Assembly: GCF_026344035.1 (NCBI RefSeq) | Contig: NZ_JAPKND010000001.1 | Span: 434,001 to 498,000 of the forward strand | Source: Alcaligenes endophyticus | GTDB taxonomy: Bacteria > Pseudomonadota > Gammaproteobacteria > Burkholderiales > Burkholderiaceae_B | DNA: 64,000 nucleotides | Direction of reading: 5' to 3' | In this document: piece by piece, positions 1 through 10,036 of the stretch | Numbering within the stretch: the stretch's first letter is position 1 | Layout of the letters: every line of letters starts with the position of its first letter | Notes under the pieces: generated by a model | Told to the model about the DNA's origin: nothing | What the model saw: only the letters and a program-made list of their open reading frames with translations | Database searches by the model: none | Translations under genes and position numbers: made by a program

Positions 1-77
1 CCGGTTGCGCGCCACAGGGCACGCGCGCCGGCCATATTTCGCCCATGCGTGGACGTACGAGAACGATACTGAGGCAT
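1..77 (-). CDS. ilvD: Dihydroxy-acid dehydratase, N-terminal fragment (runs off the window)
   Basis: Reading the minus strand from the ATG at 77-75 gives 25 codons starting [17 protein letters not shown], which matches the highly conserved N-terminus of dihydroxy-acid dehydratase (E. coli IlvD starts [17 protein letters not shown]). The enzyme is a cytoplasmic Fe-S dehydratase in branched-chain amino acid synthesis. The rest of the gene lies before base 1. No strong ribosome site is visible; a weak AGAG lies about 7 bases upstream. The gene is divergent from ppc and shares the 78-236 gap with it. Confidence 0.85.
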
Positions 78-236
78 TGCAATCTCTGGCCAAAAAAAGA
101 TGTAAAGACGATTATGATAATCGGGTAAGCGCATTTATGTGCAGAACATCACTGCTACCTATGCGAGTTTTCCTGTAATACTACGACTATATCTCATACA
201 TTGAACGATTTACTCAACTCTAGCAAGGAGTTCCAC

Positions 237-3077
237 ATGCAGGACAAGGCAAACGGGGTATCCTCACCGCTACGTCAAGATATCCGTTTTCTAGGCAAAG
301 CTCTGGGCGATGTGATTCGCGAAACGGAAGGTCGCGCAACATTTAATATGATCGAAGCGTTACGCCGCTCTGCGGTGGGCTTTCGTCGTGAACACGACCC
401 GGCTATGGCAGAGATTCTAGAAAAAAGCATTCCCAAGCTCTCTGATACCCAAGCCCGTTCCGTCGCCCGCGCATTCGCCTACTTCCTGCATTTGTCTAAT
501 ATAGCTGAAGACCGCGACCAAAACCGCCGTCGTCATGCGGCACATCCAGAAGATACTCCCGGCAGCCTGCAACATGCAGTCAAAACCCTGCTAGATCAAG
601 GCCTAAGTGCCAACCGCATTCGTCGCTATCTGCAAGAGGCATGTGTTATGCCTGTGCTCACCGCCCACCCTACCGAGGTGCAGCGTCAAAGCACATTGGC
701 CGTGCATATGGCTATCGCCGAGCAACTACGCAAGCTTGATGCCAGCCAGCACAAACAAGGCAATCACCAAGCCCAAGCGCGTCTGAACGGCTTAGTGGCG
801 CTACTGTGGCAAACACGCATGTTGCGTGATCATAAGCTGAATGTGTTAGATGAAATTGATAATGCATTAGCCTACTACAACACCACCTTCTTACCGTCTA
901 TCCCTCAAGTTTACAAGGACTTAGATCTTTTACTGTCCAAACCCACCCGGTCTCCGTTAGAAGCCAGTAGCCCTGCTTTACCACCGTTTTTGCGCATGGG
1001 CAGTTGGATCGGGGGCGACCGTGACGGTAACCCCAATGTGGATCAACACACCATGCAAGAGGCCTTGCAGCGCCAAAGTGCATATGCCTTGCGCCATTAT
1101 CTCCAAGAGGTCAAGGCACTCGCCACTGAAATTTCTGTTTCCGACGGATTAACAGAAGTCAGCGCGGATTTGCGCAAGTTGTCGCAAACCAGTCTAGACC
1201 CCTCTCCGCACCGCATCGACGAACCCTACCGTCGTAGTCTGATCCACATTTATGCCCGTTTAGCAGCCACCTCTGTACATTTGCTGGGCCGCCAACTGGC
1301 CGAGCGCACTACTTACGACACCCAGCCTTACCACACCCCCCAAGAATTGCTGGCCGACCTGAAAATCGTCTCGGACTCCTTATCTGCTCATTATGGCGGT
1401 GCCATTGCAGACCTGCGTTTACAACCGCTAATACAAGCCGTAGAGGTCTTCGGTTTCCACTTAGCTACCCTAGACTTACGTCAAAGCTCGGATGTACATG
1501 AACGAGTGCTAGATGAGTTGTTCCGGGTCGCCGGTACCGAATACAAGGGCCAATTGGTGCAATACCATAAGCTGGACGAGGAAGATCGTATTACGCTCTT
1601 ACGCCAAGAGCTGAAAGATCGCCGCCCCCTCGTATCACCGTGGTATCGCTATAGCCCTGAAACCGAAAAAGAACTGTCTATCTTACGCATGGCAGCTCAG
1701 TGTCGCGCTCGTTTTGGCGCGCGTGCTATCGAACAAAGTATTGTTTCCCATACTGAAACGCTGAGTGACTTGCTGGAGGTGCTGGTGCTACAGCAGGAAA
1801 CCGGTCTCATCGTGCCCGGCTCAGAGCAGGCTAATGAAACCGGCTTGATGGTGGTGCCCTTGTTTGAAACGATACCTGACTTAGAACGTGGGCCCGGCAT
1901 TATGACTCGCTGGCTAGACTTGCCAGAGATCCGACACCGTATTCGTGATGTACATGGTAGCGTTCAAGAGGTCATGCTGGGGTATTCAGACAGCAATAAG
2001 GATGGTGGCTATCTCACCTCTAACTGGACTCTCTATCAGGCTGAACGCGAATTTGCTAAGGTTTTTAGTCGTCGCAAAATTCGCTTGCGCTTGTTCCACG
2101 GCCGAGGGGGTTCCGTAGGTCGTGGGGGTGGCTCCAGTTTTGATGCTATTTTGGCCCAACCCCCCGGCACCGTAAACGGGCAGATCCGTCTGACCGAGCA
2201 AGGCGAAATGATTCAAGGTCGGTACAAAGACGCCGAGGTGGGCCGCTGGCACCTAGAGCTTTTTGTTTCAGCCACCCTTGAGGCCAGCTTAGCCGCCCCC
2301 AAGCAGGCTGCTCAAACAGACGAAGCACATAGTAGTCGGTATGGTAAAGCCATGGCTTGGATGTCCGCCAAAGCCGAACACAGCTATCGAGATCTGGTGT
2401 ACGGTACGCCCGGCTTTGATCAATACTTCTTTGAATCAACGCCCATCCGAGAAATTGCACAGCTCAATATTGGCTCGCGTCCTTCCTCTCGGAAAGCCAC
2501 GCAAAGCATACAAGATTTGCGGGCGATACCGTGGGGGTTCTCTTGGGCTCAGTGCCGCCTGCCTATTCCAGGCTGGTATGGGGTAGGTACAGCGTTAAAC
2601 GAGTATCTGCAATACGGCACGGGCGAAGACCAAAGCACCCCTGAGCAACGTCTGCAGCAACTGCAGGAAATGGCGCAAAATTGGCCGTTCTTTAGCACCT
2701 TGCTGTCGAACATGGAACAGGTGCTGGCCAAAACAGATCTGGACATTGGCAGTAAATATGCCGATCTCGTTGCGGACGCCGCCCTACGCGAACGCGTATT
2801 TGAGCAAATTAAAGCCGAATACGAACTCACCGTCGCCCTATTCAAACAAATCTGCGGCCACGACCTACTCGCTAAAGACCAAGCCTTGCAAGACGCTCTG
2901 GCCGAACGCTTTGCCTACATTGATCCACTCAATCATTTGCAGGTAGAGCTACTACGTCGCTATCGGGACAGCAGTGCCCCTAAAGCACGTAAAAAAGCGG
3001 CCAATAGCGTCAATAGCGAACACGTTATTCACCTAACTATTAACGGTATTGCAGCGGGACTGCGTAACTCTGGCTAA
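237..3077 (+). CDS. ppc: Phosphoenolpyruvate carboxylase
   Basis: Carboxylates phosphoenolpyruvate with bicarbonate to oxaloacetate, refilling the TCA cycle in the cytoplasm. About 946 residues, normal for the bacterial enzyme. Family signatures are intact: VLTAHPTE with the catalytic histidine near residue 144, [10 protein letters not shown] near 582-591, the glycine-rich [13 protein letters not shown] loop near 620, and the conserved C-terminus [11 protein letters not shown]. An in-frame TTG at 201 would add 12 residues, but the ATG at 237 has an AAGGAG 6 bases upstream (225-230) and is chosen. The gene is divergent from ilvD and is followed by a probable terminator. Confidence 0.97.
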   Translation: MQDKANGVSSPLRQDIRFLGKALGDVIRETEGRATFNMIEALRRSAVGFRREHDPAMAEILEKSIPKLSDTQARSVARAFAYFLHLSNIAEDRDQNRRRHAAHPEDTPGSLQHAVKTLLDQGLSANRIRRYLQEACVMPVLTAHPTEVQRQSTLAVHMAIAEQLRKLDASQHKQGNHQAQARLNGLVALLWQTRMLRDHKLNVLDEIDNALAYYNTTFLPSIPQVYKDLDLLLSKPTRSPLEASSPALPPFLRMGSWIGGDRDGNPNVDQHTMQEALQRQSAYALRHYLQEVKALATEISVSDGLTEVSADLRKLSQTSLDPSPHRIDEPYRRSLIHIYARLAATSVHLLGRQLAERTTYDTQPYHTPQELLADLKIVSDSLSAHYGGAIADLRLQPLIQAVEVFGFHLATLDLRQSSDVHERVLDELFRVAGTEYKGQLVQYHKLDEEDRITLLRQELKDRRPLVSPWYRYSPETEKELSILRMAAQCRARFGARAIEQSIVSHTETLSDLLEVLVLQQETGLIVPGSEQANETGLMVVPLFETIPDLERGPGIMTRWLDLPEIRHRIRDVHGSVQEVMLGYSDSNKDGGYLTSNWTLYQAEREFAKVFSRRKIRLRLFHGRGGSVGRGGGSSFDAILAQPPGTVNGQIRLTEQGEMIQGRYKDAEVGRWHLELFVSATLEASLAAPKQAAQTDEAHSSRYGKAMAWMSAKAEHSYRDLVYGTPGFDQYFFESTPIREIAQLNIGSRPSSRKATQSIQDLRAIPWGFSWAQCRLPIPGWYGVGTALNEYLQYGTGEDQSTPEQRLQQLQEMAQNWPFFSTLLSNMEQVLAKTDLDIGSKYADLVADAALRERVFEQIKAEYELTVALFKQICGHDLLAKDQALQDALAERFAYIDPLNHLQVELLRRYRDSSAPKARKKAANSVNSEHVIHLTINGIAAGLRNSG

Positions 3078-3131
3078 CATCCCCCTGTTATTACTTCAAG
3101 ATATATGTTAATTTCTAAAAGAGATTAAAAA

Positions 3132-3169
3132 GACTGGCTGCCTTGGCAGTCAGTCTGACTTCCCTTTTT
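3132..3169 (+). terminator. Probable intrinsic terminator after ppc
   Basis: A 9-bp stem (3132-3140 with 3147-3155, one G-T wobble) and a 6-base loop are followed by a T-rich stretch ending in five T at 3165-3169. It lies 54 bases after the ppc stop and just before the next start. Confidence 0.6.
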
Positions 3170-3180
3170 GAGTTAACTGT

Positions 3181-3963
3181 ATGCTTGCTCTACTTTTAGG
3201 GGCGCTGACTGGCCTCAGCCTAGGCTTAACAGGTGCAGGCGGTGGCATCCTGGCCATCCCTGCCTTAGTCTTGGGCTTAGGGCTTAGCCTTAGCACTGCC
3301 ACCCCTATTGCTTTACTAGCCGTAGGCTGCGCCGCCTTACTTGGCGCTGTCGATGGACTCCGAAAACATATTGTGCGCTACCGTGCCGCCCTGTTTATGG
3401 CGGCAGTAGGGGCGCTGTGTACAAAAATGGGCTTATGGTTAGGTCATCATTTGCCTGAACGCTACTTGCTGATCGCCTTTGCCCTGCTCATGCTTTGGAT
3501 TGCCACTAAGATGCTGCGCAGTGCTGCAAAAGAAGCTATCCCACACACAAAACCTTGCCTATTGAACCCTGAAACAGGACGTTTTCACTGGACAGCACGC
3601 AGCAGTGCCACGCTGGCCACTATAGGCGCCAGTGCAGGCTTGTTCTCGGGGATGTTGGGGGTAGGCGGCGGATTCCTTATCGTTCCGTCGTTGCGTCGTT
3701 ATAGTAATTTATCCATGCATAGCATCGTAGCCACGTCGCTTTTACTCATTGCTCTGGTGTCGCTAAGCGGTGCCGCCGTGGCGTTGAGCAGCGGTGCACA
3801 TATCCCTACACTAGGCTGGTTGTTTACCGGGGCGGCGTTGCTGGGGATGCTATTCGGGCGAGCTATTGCCAGTCATATCCCTGCACATACCTTGCAACAA
3901 GGCTTTTCAATACTCACTGCAGTGGTAGCCGTCATCCTACTGATCAAAAGTCTAAGCGCTTAA
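3181..3963 (+). CDS. TSUP-family membrane carrier (TauE/SafE type)
   Basis: 260-residue integral membrane protein, mostly hydrophobic helices separated by short basic loops. It shows the duplicated glycine-rich layout of the TauE/SafE (TSUP, formerly DUF81) family: TGAGGGILAIP near residues 18-28 and GMLGVGGGFLIVPS near 158-171, one per half. The family exports sulfite, sulfoacetate or related organosulfur anions; the substrate here cannot be read from sequence. No good ribosome site precedes the ATG, which starts 12 bases after the ppc terminator. It converges on the methyltransferase at 3968. A second, diverged TSUP gene lies at 44176-44928. Confidence 0.85.
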   Translation: MLALLLGALTGLSLGLTGAGGGILAIPALVLGLGLSLSTATPIALLAVGCAALLGAVDGLRKHIVRYRAALFMAAVGALCTKMGLWLGHHLPERYLLIAFALLMLWIATKMLRSAAKEAIPHTKPCLLNPETGRFHWTARSSATLATIGASAGLFSGMLGVGGGFLIVPSLRRYSNLSMHSIVATSLLLIALVSLSGAAVALSSGAHIPTLGWLFTGAALLGMLFGRAIASHIPAHTLQQGFSILTAVVAVILLIKSLSA

Positions 3964-3967
3964 CAAG

Positions 3968-4507
3968 CTAGGCTGTTAACGAGGAAAACGCCGGCCCAGT
4001 TAAATCGGGACGCTGTGCCACAATGCGTTGTACCACCCGCTCGGGCCCTGGCAATAAGCCATGTTCATACGCAATGATATGCATTCCCTGGCAACGCTCT
4101 AGTAACTCACCCGGTTGCAGTAAAAATTCAGGGTTCCGGGGACGACCAAACATTTCATTGCCTTGAGCAAAGGTTTCGTAAATCAACATACCGCCCGGCT
4201 CAAGACTATCAAGAATCACGGGCCATAACGGTCGCCATAGATAGTTACAGACCACCACAGCGTTAAAGCGACGGCCAGCAAAAGGCCAAGGGCCATTCTC
4301 AATATCAGCCTGAACGATCTCACCGTACGGACTGCTCGCTACGACAGACTCTGGGTCACGGTCCACGCCTATCATAATGTGGCCCCGCTGCGCCAGCCAA
4401 CGTGTATGGCGCCCTCGCCCACAGGCCACATCTAACACCGTACCAGGCACTACGAGCAAATGCGCCCAGCGTGCTACCCACTCACTTACGCTTGCTGTTT
4501 CTGGCAT
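3968..4507 (-). CDS. Class I SAM-dependent methyltransferase, small
   Basis: 179 residues. Motif I of the Rossmann methyltransferase fold is clear: VLDVACGRGRHTRWLA at about residues 24-39, then an acidic second strand, IGVDRDPE. The region after it (FNAVVVCNYLWRPLW) and GGMLIYETFA fit a TehB/UbiE-like small methyltransferase, but the substrate is unknown. An AAGGTAGGG stretch sits just before the ATG at 4507. It is convergent with the TSUP gene (4-base gap) and divergent from the small membrane-protein gene at 4622. Confidence 0.8.
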   Translation of the reverse strand: MPETASVSEWVARWAHLLVVPGTVLDVACGRGRHTRWLAQRGHIMIGVDRDPESVVASSPYGEIVQADIENGPWPFAGRRFNAVVVCNYLWRPLWPVILDSLEPGGMLIYETFAQGNEMFGRPRNPEFLLQPGELLERCQGMHIIAYEHGLLPGPERVVQRIVAQRPDLTGPAFSSLTA

Positions 4508-4621
4508 ACCCTACCTTTTGTTCCACCATAAAACACTATTATTGCCCAAGCTCTAGCAAGCGGTCACGCCTCCCCTTACAGTACAATCGAACACACTACC
4601 CGATTGACTCTGCTTGTGTTT

Positions 4622-4816
4622 ATGAAAGCCTTGCTACAAAAACCCTTATTAGTCATGGCACTGCTTTTGCTGCCGCTATGGATACTCATCGGCAACTTTA
4701 TTCTCGCCCTGATCAGTGCCATCCTCATTGGCATGCTGATAGGTATGTTGCGTAGTCTGTATCAACTTTCTCAAGCACAGGCTACTCGCCAACCCCCTGA
4801 CGACCCTACTGAGTAG
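4622..4816 (+). CDS. Small hydrophobic protein, probably membrane
   Basis: 64 residues from the ATG at 4622; in-frame TTG 4604 and GTG 4616 are possible earlier starts. Residues 1-45 are almost wholly hydrophobic and look like one long or two tightly packed transmembrane helices. The C-terminus is polar and proline/acid rich (ATRQPPDDPTE). I do not recognise the family. Its stop is only 5 bases before the next start, so the two are probably co-transcribed and perhaps translationally coupled. Confidence 0.55.
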   Translation: MKALLQKPLLVMALLLLPLWILIGNFILALISAILIGMLIGMLRSLYQLSQAQATRQPPDDPTE

Positions 4817-4821
4817 AACTT

Positions 4822-6048
4822 ATGACTGTACTTGCTATTCCCTCTTTACCGCATGGACTCCCACCCTTATCGGCGGCCTTGCTTGAGCATCAGGCTAAAG
4901 TTCACCAGTATTTGCACGCTCAAATCGAGGCAGCATATGGTTTCTTGCCTTTTGATCAATGGATGCAAACCGCTTTATATGCTCCCGGCCTAGGCTATTA
5001 CACGGCAGGAAGCACCAAGTTTGGTGGCAACACTCCCACTGGGGACTTCACCACAGCACCCGAATTAAGCCCTTTATTTGGTCAAACCTTGGCCCGACAG
5101 GTGGCTCAAATACTACAACAGTGCGATGCCGTCACCGTGCTCGAATTCGGCGCAGGTAGTGGCGCACTTGCCGCAACCCTCATTCCAGCCCTACGCAGTG
5201 CTGGGATAGAACCTCATTATCAAATTTTGGAGCTCTCCCCCGACCTGCGTCAACGCCAACAAGAGCGCCTTACCGCACTACAGGCCAATGTGGTGTGGCT
5301 GGACGAGCTACCCACTCAATTCGTCGGCTGTGTGCTGGCAAATGAAGTGCTGGACGCTATGCCTGCGGTCTTGTTTCATATTGATGAGGACCTCAACATT
5401 ATGGAGCTGGGCGTGCAGGCGGCTAGTGACGACATTGCTGCGGGGCTGCCAGCCCCCTTTGTCTTGGCGGCCCGTCCCGCCCCAGAGCATATACAGCAAT
5501 TGGTGCTAGAGCGCGTTCCCCGTCTGCCCACCTATCAATCCGAGCTCAATCTGAATGCTGAGGCGTGGGTACGTAGTATGGGGGAATGGCTACACAAGGG
5601 GGCGGCGTTACTCATCGACTACGGCTTCCCACAACGCGAGTACTATCACGAGCAACGTGCCGAAGGCACCTTGATGTGCCACTTTCGCCATTTAGCCCAT
5701 GCTCAGCCTTTGATACTGGCAGGCATGCAAGACATCACCACTCATGTGGACTTCACCGCTATGGCCGACGCCGCGCTAGAGAGCGGCTTAGATGTGCTGG
5801 GCTATACCTCGCAGGCTCGCTTCTTAATGAACTGCGGACTACCGGGCTTATTAGCCGCTGCTAGCCCTGACGCAGAGAGCCGCGATAATAGCGCCAGTGC
5901 CATAGCCTGGAACCAGCAGATTTCTCAGGCGCAAAAACTGCTTTCTGAAGCAGAAATGGGCGAGCTTTTTAAGGTCATCGCCTTGGGTAAAGATATAGAC
6001 CCGCCTCTGCTAGGCTTTAGTAGCGGTGACCGACGCGATAGACTGTAA
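4822..6048 (+). CDS. MidA/NDUFAF7-like protein methyltransferase (COG1565 family)
   Basis: 408 residues. Matches the SAM-dependent methyltransferase family once called DUF185, whose eukaryotic member NDUFAF7 methylates an arginine of a complex I subunit. Visible signatures: FTTAPELSPLFGQTLA near residue 75, motif I VLEFGAGSGALAATL near 110, ANEVLDAMPA near 173, and a late conserved GALLLIDYG near 257. Length is normal for the family. The bacterial substrate is not established, so a complex I role is inference. It converges on cca with an 11-base gap. Confidence 0.85.
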   Translation: MTVLAIPSLPHGLPPLSAALLEHQAKVHQYLHAQIEAAYGFLPFDQWMQTALYAPGLGYYTAGSTKFGGNTPTGDFTTAPELSPLFGQTLARQVAQILQQCDAVTVLEFGAGSGALAATLIPALRSAGIEPHYQILELSPDLRQRQQERLTALQANVVWLDELPTQFVGCVLANEVLDAMPAVLFHIDEDLNIMELGVQAASDDIAAGLPAPFVLAARPAPEHIQQLVLERVPRLPTYQSELNLNAEAWVRSMGEWLHKGAALLIDYGFPQREYYHEQRAEGTLMCHFRHLAHAQPLILAGMQDITTHVDFTAMADAALESGLDVLGYTSQARFLMNCGLPGLLAAASPDAESRDNSASAIAWNQQISQAQKLLSEAEMGELFKVIALGKDIDPPLLGFSSGDRRDRL

Positions 6049-6059
6049 AAACGTATCGA

Positions 6060-7220
6060 TCACACCGAGCCTAGGCGCTGTAACCGCGCCAGGCGTAGGG
6101 CCGCCTTAATATGCTGGCCCTGGTTTTTATACTTTTGTACTATGGCTGTGGCATCTACTTGGCGTATTGCCTCCAAACGCCCCATCCATGTTTTTTCATC
6201 AAGCGTAATAAGACCTTGCGCAGCATGCAGTAACTGTTCAAAACGATCTGGGCGACGCAAGGCATCACACTGCTCGAACAGTTCTAAATACTGCTCTGGC
6301 CCTGCACCTAGGCTGAAGGCTGAACTAGACAGCATAAGCTGTAGCAAACGTGCCATATCCTTCGCCTCACGCGGGCTACACAACGCTTTGGCAATACTGT
6401 CCAGCTCGGGGGATTGCGAGCACAACAGAGCGTAACGGCTTGATAATGGTAGATTCTGCTTACTCGCCCATGCCAAAACAGAGTCTAAGGCAGGGGTATA
6501 CAACAAGCTTGGAGCAATATGCGCTAAGGCTTCCGTGTCTTGCAACACCTGTAGCATCCGCCCCGGAGCGGCTGTCAATAAGCCCTTAGCAAACTCTTGC
6601 CAAACACGCTCAGGAACCAAGGCGTCTACCTCTCCTAGGCGCACTAAGTCTCGGGCCAGTGCTAATGTTTCAGCGGCAATCGAAAAATCATGAAAGCGTG
6701 CGGCAAAACGAGCCAAGCGTAAAAGTCGCACGGGATCTTCACTAAAAGCAGCCCCTATATGGCGCAAACACCGCTGCTGTATATCCGCCCAACCACCTAA
6801 AGGATCGCACAGTCGCCCATCTAAACTGTAGGCTAAGGCATTCACCGTTAAGTCTCTGCGTTTCAGGTCATCGGCTAAGGAAACATCTACCCCAGTATAA
6901 AAGGTAAAGCCTTTATAACCTTTGCCTGATTTACGCTCAGTGCGCGCCAAAGCGAACTCTTCTTTCGTGCGGGGATGCAAAAACACGGGGAAGTCTCCGC
7001 CGACGGGGATAAAGCCGCGCTGAGCAAGATCCTCAGGCAAAGCCCCCACCACAACCCAGTCTCGATCGCCGGCGGCCAAGTTAAGGAGCGCATCACGTAC
7101 CGCTCCACCCACAATATACACTTCTAGCCCGTCCAATAAAGGATCAGTACGATCAGCAACGCTGAGTAATTGCTGTAAGGCTTGCTGTTGCTGATCGCTT
7201 AACTGTGCTGTGGTGGTCAC
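6060..7220 (-). CDS. cca: CCA-adding tRNA nucleotidyltransferase
   Basis: 386 residues. Adds or repairs the 3' CCA of tRNAs. Class II nucleotidyltransferase signatures are in order: VGGAVRD (37-43), the metal-binding GDRDW (51-55), GKGYKGFTFYTGVD (99-112) and RRDLTVNALAY (121-131), then RLLRLARFAARF. The E. coli protein has a C-terminal HD phosphohydrolase domain; I see no HD motif here, so this is probably the form without it. A 30-residue Gln-rich N-terminal extension precedes the catalytic core. The gene follows slt by 14 bases on the same strand, suggesting one transcript. Confidence 0.93.
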   Translation of the reverse strand: MTTTAQLSDQQQQALQQLLSVADRTDPLLDGLEVYIVGGAVRDALLNLAAGDRDWVVVGALPEDLAQRGFIPVGGDFPVFLHPRTKEEFALARTERKSGKGYKGFTFYTGVDVSLADDLKRRDLTVNALAYSLDGRLCDPLGGWADIQQRCLRHIGAAFSEDPVRLLRLARFAARFHDFSIAAETLALARDLVRLGEVDALVPERVWQEFAKGLLTAAPGRMLQVLQDTEALAHIAPSLLYTPALDSVLAWASKQNLPLSSRYALLCSQSPELDSIAKALCSPREAKDMARLLQLMLSSSAFSLGAGPEQYLELFEQCDALRRPDRFEQLLHAAQGLITLDEKTWMGRLEAIRQVDATAIVQKYKNQGQHIKAALRLARLQRLGSV

Positions 7221-7234
7221 TGCAGTATCCTTGT

Positions 7235-9292
7235 TTACTTAGGTGCTACCGTACCCAAACGCTCTTTGAGCGACTGCGGCTGACCACTAAACATCATAGA
7301 GTAGTAGGTGGCGTTCGATAATACGTTTTTCACGTATAAACGGGTTTCAGTAAAAGGGATGGTTTCTGCAAAGATAGCCCCTTCTACGGGGTTGCCCAGG
7401 CGGGAACGCCAATTAATGGGACGCCCTGGCCCAGCGTTATAACCGGCCGAAGCCAATACTTGTGAACCATCTAATTGCTGAAGCACCATATTCAAATAGT
7501 TTGTGCCTAATATGGTGTTAACTTCAAAGTCATTGACTTGATTCAACGTGAAGTTTTGCATATTAATACGCTTGGCCACATGACGAGCTGTGTCCGGCAT
7601 AAGCTGCATAAGGCCTGATGCGCCTACTCCAGATCGCGCATCGGTAATAAATCGCGACTCTTGGCGAATCAAGCCATAAACCCAAGCGGGATCTAGGGCA
7701 ATATTGCGCGCTTGCGCCGTTACTCTACCTTCGAATGGAGCGATAAAACGTTGGCTGAAATCGACCTCTTGTTTAGTCAACATAGAGGTGTTGACGACTC
7801 GATCGTAGATTTGATTCTCACGGGCCAGTTCAGCTGCCGCACGCAGTTGCCTGTCGTTCATACCACGTAAAGCAAAAGCCCACTCTCCCACCGCTTCAGG
7901 ACGCCACCCCAACTTAAAAAGCTCGATGGCACGCAATAGCCCTGCGTGGGTACGTATATCTTGCATCTCAGCAGTGCTTAATGGGCTGGGCGTAGGGGGT
8001 AGGCTAGGAGTACGCCCCAGCTCCTCGATGGCTAACTGCCCATAAAAATTCAAATCGTTCGTAATAGACTCGAATTCGGCCTTCGCTTGCTCTTGCTGAC
8101 CTTGTGCTTGCAAGGCACGGGCGTGCCAATACACCCAGACCGGTTCCGCGCGTTGGGAGGCACCCATTTTTTCCACCGCGGCCTGCACGTGTTTCCAATC
8201 AATATTATTTTCACGCAGCTCGGCACGTACACGCCAAGCATGGTTGTAATCTGTCATGGGCGTACTGCCTGCTTTACGATACCAGCGCGCAGCATCAGGA
8301 TCGACTCGTAAGGCACTGACTAAACCGAACTGCCCCCACACCCAATCCATATCAGCTTTGGGTAGTTTTTTCGCCCACTGGTTTTCTATATAAGCGGCAT
8401 TGGCTTGGCGATCTCCTCTGCCTAAACGTGACAAGGCTAAGGTAATCAGCTCTGTTTTTCCTTGCCCCTGTGCCGAGCTTTGTGCATTGAGCCACTTGCG
8501 CGGATCTGCCATCAGGGCAGTGTAATCGCGCATTTGCGCCGCACTAAAGATAATTGCCGCTAATCGACGGGCTTCTGCCGTGCGCGCGGACTCTAGGGCG
8601 TCACGCATTAAATCGCGCACTTGCACAAAGCTGACGACGCCACTGCTGTAAAACTGATCCAGTGCCGACCAACACGCCTGCCCAGCGCTAAAGGCATCAA
8701 TAATTTGTTCGGGCAGAACTTTATGGCCGGTGACATACTGCGCATGCAAATAAGCGCAACGAACTTGAGAGCTAGGATTCACCACTGGCCATAAGCGATT
8801 GACTTGTTCAAAGTCAGACTGTCGTGCCGCAGCTAGGATCCAGTCTGACTTTAAGCGGTTGCTCAAATACTCATCTTGATTATTGGCTAAAAAAGAGCGT
8901 AGCTGATCACGTGGAATAATTTGCGTGGCATCTTGAAGCATGCGACGTAGTTGCCAATACTGGGCGTAGGCGCCTAGCACAGGATCAGCACTTGCCGCAG
9001 ACACTAGACGCCCCAGCTCAGCCCAGCGCTTTTTATTCACTGCCTCACGTGCTTGCACCAACGAATCACGTGCTACGGTAGGCACAGCAGGCAGACTTGT
9101 CCAGCGCCGAACAGGTTCTAAGGCGGGACGCATATCGGTGGCTTGGGCTTGTGGTGCTATTGCGGCTACACTCTTTACCTGTACCTGCTGTTCAGGCGTA
9201 TTAGCAGAGGCACAAGCGAACAGACTCAACGATGCTAGCAGCACAGCACCTACGCTACGTTTGTGCGATAAGAATCGCCTCTGCTCTTGCAT
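7235..9292 (-). CDS. slt: Soluble-type lytic murein transglycosylase, predicted lipoprotein
   Basis: Cleaves peptidoglycan glycan strands to 1,6-anhydro-MurNAc products in the periplasm. 685 residues from ATG 9292. The N-terminus has a basic region, a hydrophobic core and a lipobox LFAC at residues 24-27, so outer-membrane anchoring is likely. The middle is the all-helical ring typical of Slt70. The C-terminal SLT domain has the catalytic glutamate in IRQESRF, then GVGASGLMQLMPDTA and NTILGTNYLN. In-frame ATGs at 9349, 9337 and 9322 are alternatives, but 9292 gives the cleanest signal peptide. It is divergent from the cyclo-ligase gene, with only about 55 bases between starts. Confidence 0.92.
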   Translation of the reverse strand: MQEQRRFLSHKRSVGAVLLASLSLFACASANTPEQQVQVKSVAAIAPQAQATDMRPALEPVRRWTSLPAVPTVARDSLVQAREAVNKKRWAELGRLVSAASADPVLGAYAQYWQLRRMLQDATQIIPRDQLRSFLANNQDEYLSNRLKSDWILAAARQSDFEQVNRLWPVVNPSSQVRCAYLHAQYVTGHKVLPEQIIDAFSAGQACWSALDQFYSSGVVSFVQVRDLMRDALESARTAEARRLAAIIFSAAQMRDYTALMADPRKWLNAQSSAQGQGKTELITLALSRLGRGDRQANAAYIENQWAKKLPKADMDWVWGQFGLVSALRVDPDAARWYRKAGSTPMTDYNHAWRVRAELRENNIDWKHVQAAVEKMGASQRAEPVWVYWHARALQAQGQQEQAKAEFESITNDLNFYGQLAIEELGRTPSLPPTPSPLSTAEMQDIRTHAGLLRAIELFKLGWRPEAVGEWAFALRGMNDRQLRAAAELARENQIYDRVVNTSMLTKQEVDFSQRFIAPFEGRVTAQARNIALDPAWVYGLIRQESRFITDARSGVGASGLMQLMPDTARHVAKRINMQNFTLNQVNDFEVNTILGTNYLNMVLQQLDGSQVLASAGYNAGPGRPINWRSRLGNPVEGAIFAETIPFTETRLYVKNVLSNATYYSMMFSGQPQSLKERLGTVAPK

Positions 9293-9347
9293 CACTACGC
9301 ACTGTTGCTGTTTAATTACCATCGTTTTCGAGCCCATAAAAAACACC

Positions 9348-9980
9348 ATGAATCACAACGTAAAGCATAACGCAGACGACCTGCGCAAGCGACTAAAAGA
9401 GCTGCGCGCACAACAAGCTACTATAGAGACCAATCGCGGCGCTTTACTGATTCGCGGCAGGCTCTTTACTTGGTTTGCGACCAACCGCACCCGTCTGCTC
9501 CAACAGGGGAAACCAGTACCGCGCCATATTGCTGCTTTTTATCCTATGGCGGGCGAACCTGATTTATTTCCCTTATTAAACCAATGGGTAGAGGAAGAAG
9601 GGTTGCAATTATCCCTACCCGTGGTCACCACTGATGAGGCCCCCTTAACATTTTACCAATGGACGCCTGAAACGCCCATGGAAACCGGTAAATATGGAAT
9701 AGACGTGCCACAATCGGAGCCCGTTACTAGTTTGCCCGATATCGTCCTGGTACCGACCCTAGGTTATACCCGACAGGGAGACCGCGTGGGCTACGGCAAA
9801 GGTTATTACGATCGTACGCTGGCTCAATGGCGCGAGCAGGGGCACCACTTTATTGCTTTGGGCATCGCTTGGGCGGTAGGTGACCTAAGCGGCACCGACT
9901 ACCAGCCCGCTGCGCATGATCAACGCCTAGATGCCATCCTGACAGACAAAGGCTGGGCAGTACCTGCTCCTGAACTATAA
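9348..9980 (+). CDS. 5-formyltetrahydrofolate cyclo-ligase
   Basis: 210 residues from ATG 9348; the frame is open far upstream but that part lies inside slt on the other strand. ATP-dependent conversion of 5-formyl-THF to 5,10-methenyl-THF, recycling an inhibitory folate. Family signature GDRVGYGKGYYDR lies near residues 143-155, with IVLVPTLGYTR just before it; the C-terminus has the usual HDQRLDAILTD. The start is not preceded by a clear ribosome site. It converges on metF, another folate C1 gene, across a 56-base gap. Confidence 0.9.
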   Translation: MNHNVKHNADDLRKRLKELRAQQATIETNRGALLIRGRLFTWFATNRTRLLQQGKPVPRHIAAFYPMAGEPDLFPLLNQWVEEEGLQLSLPVVTTDEAPLTFYQWTPETPMETGKYGIDVPQSEPVTSLPDIVLVPTLGYTRQGDRVGYGKGYYDRTLAQWREQGHHFIALGIAWAVGDLSGTDYQPAAHDQRLDAILTDKGWAVPAPEL

Positions 9981-10036
9981 GGTTTTTATTCCTTTGCCAG
10001 CTTACCCAGCCGGAACCCTACGGGCACCGGCTACAT

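Noticed and set aside
2341-2845. Alternative-frame open reading frames inside ppc
   Set aside because: They are shadows of the strongly conserved ppc frame, without starts or domains of their own.
9138-9347. Long N-terminal extension of the formyl-THF cyclo-ligase
   Set aside because: It would run through the slt signal-peptide region on the other strand, and the family N-terminus begins near 9348.
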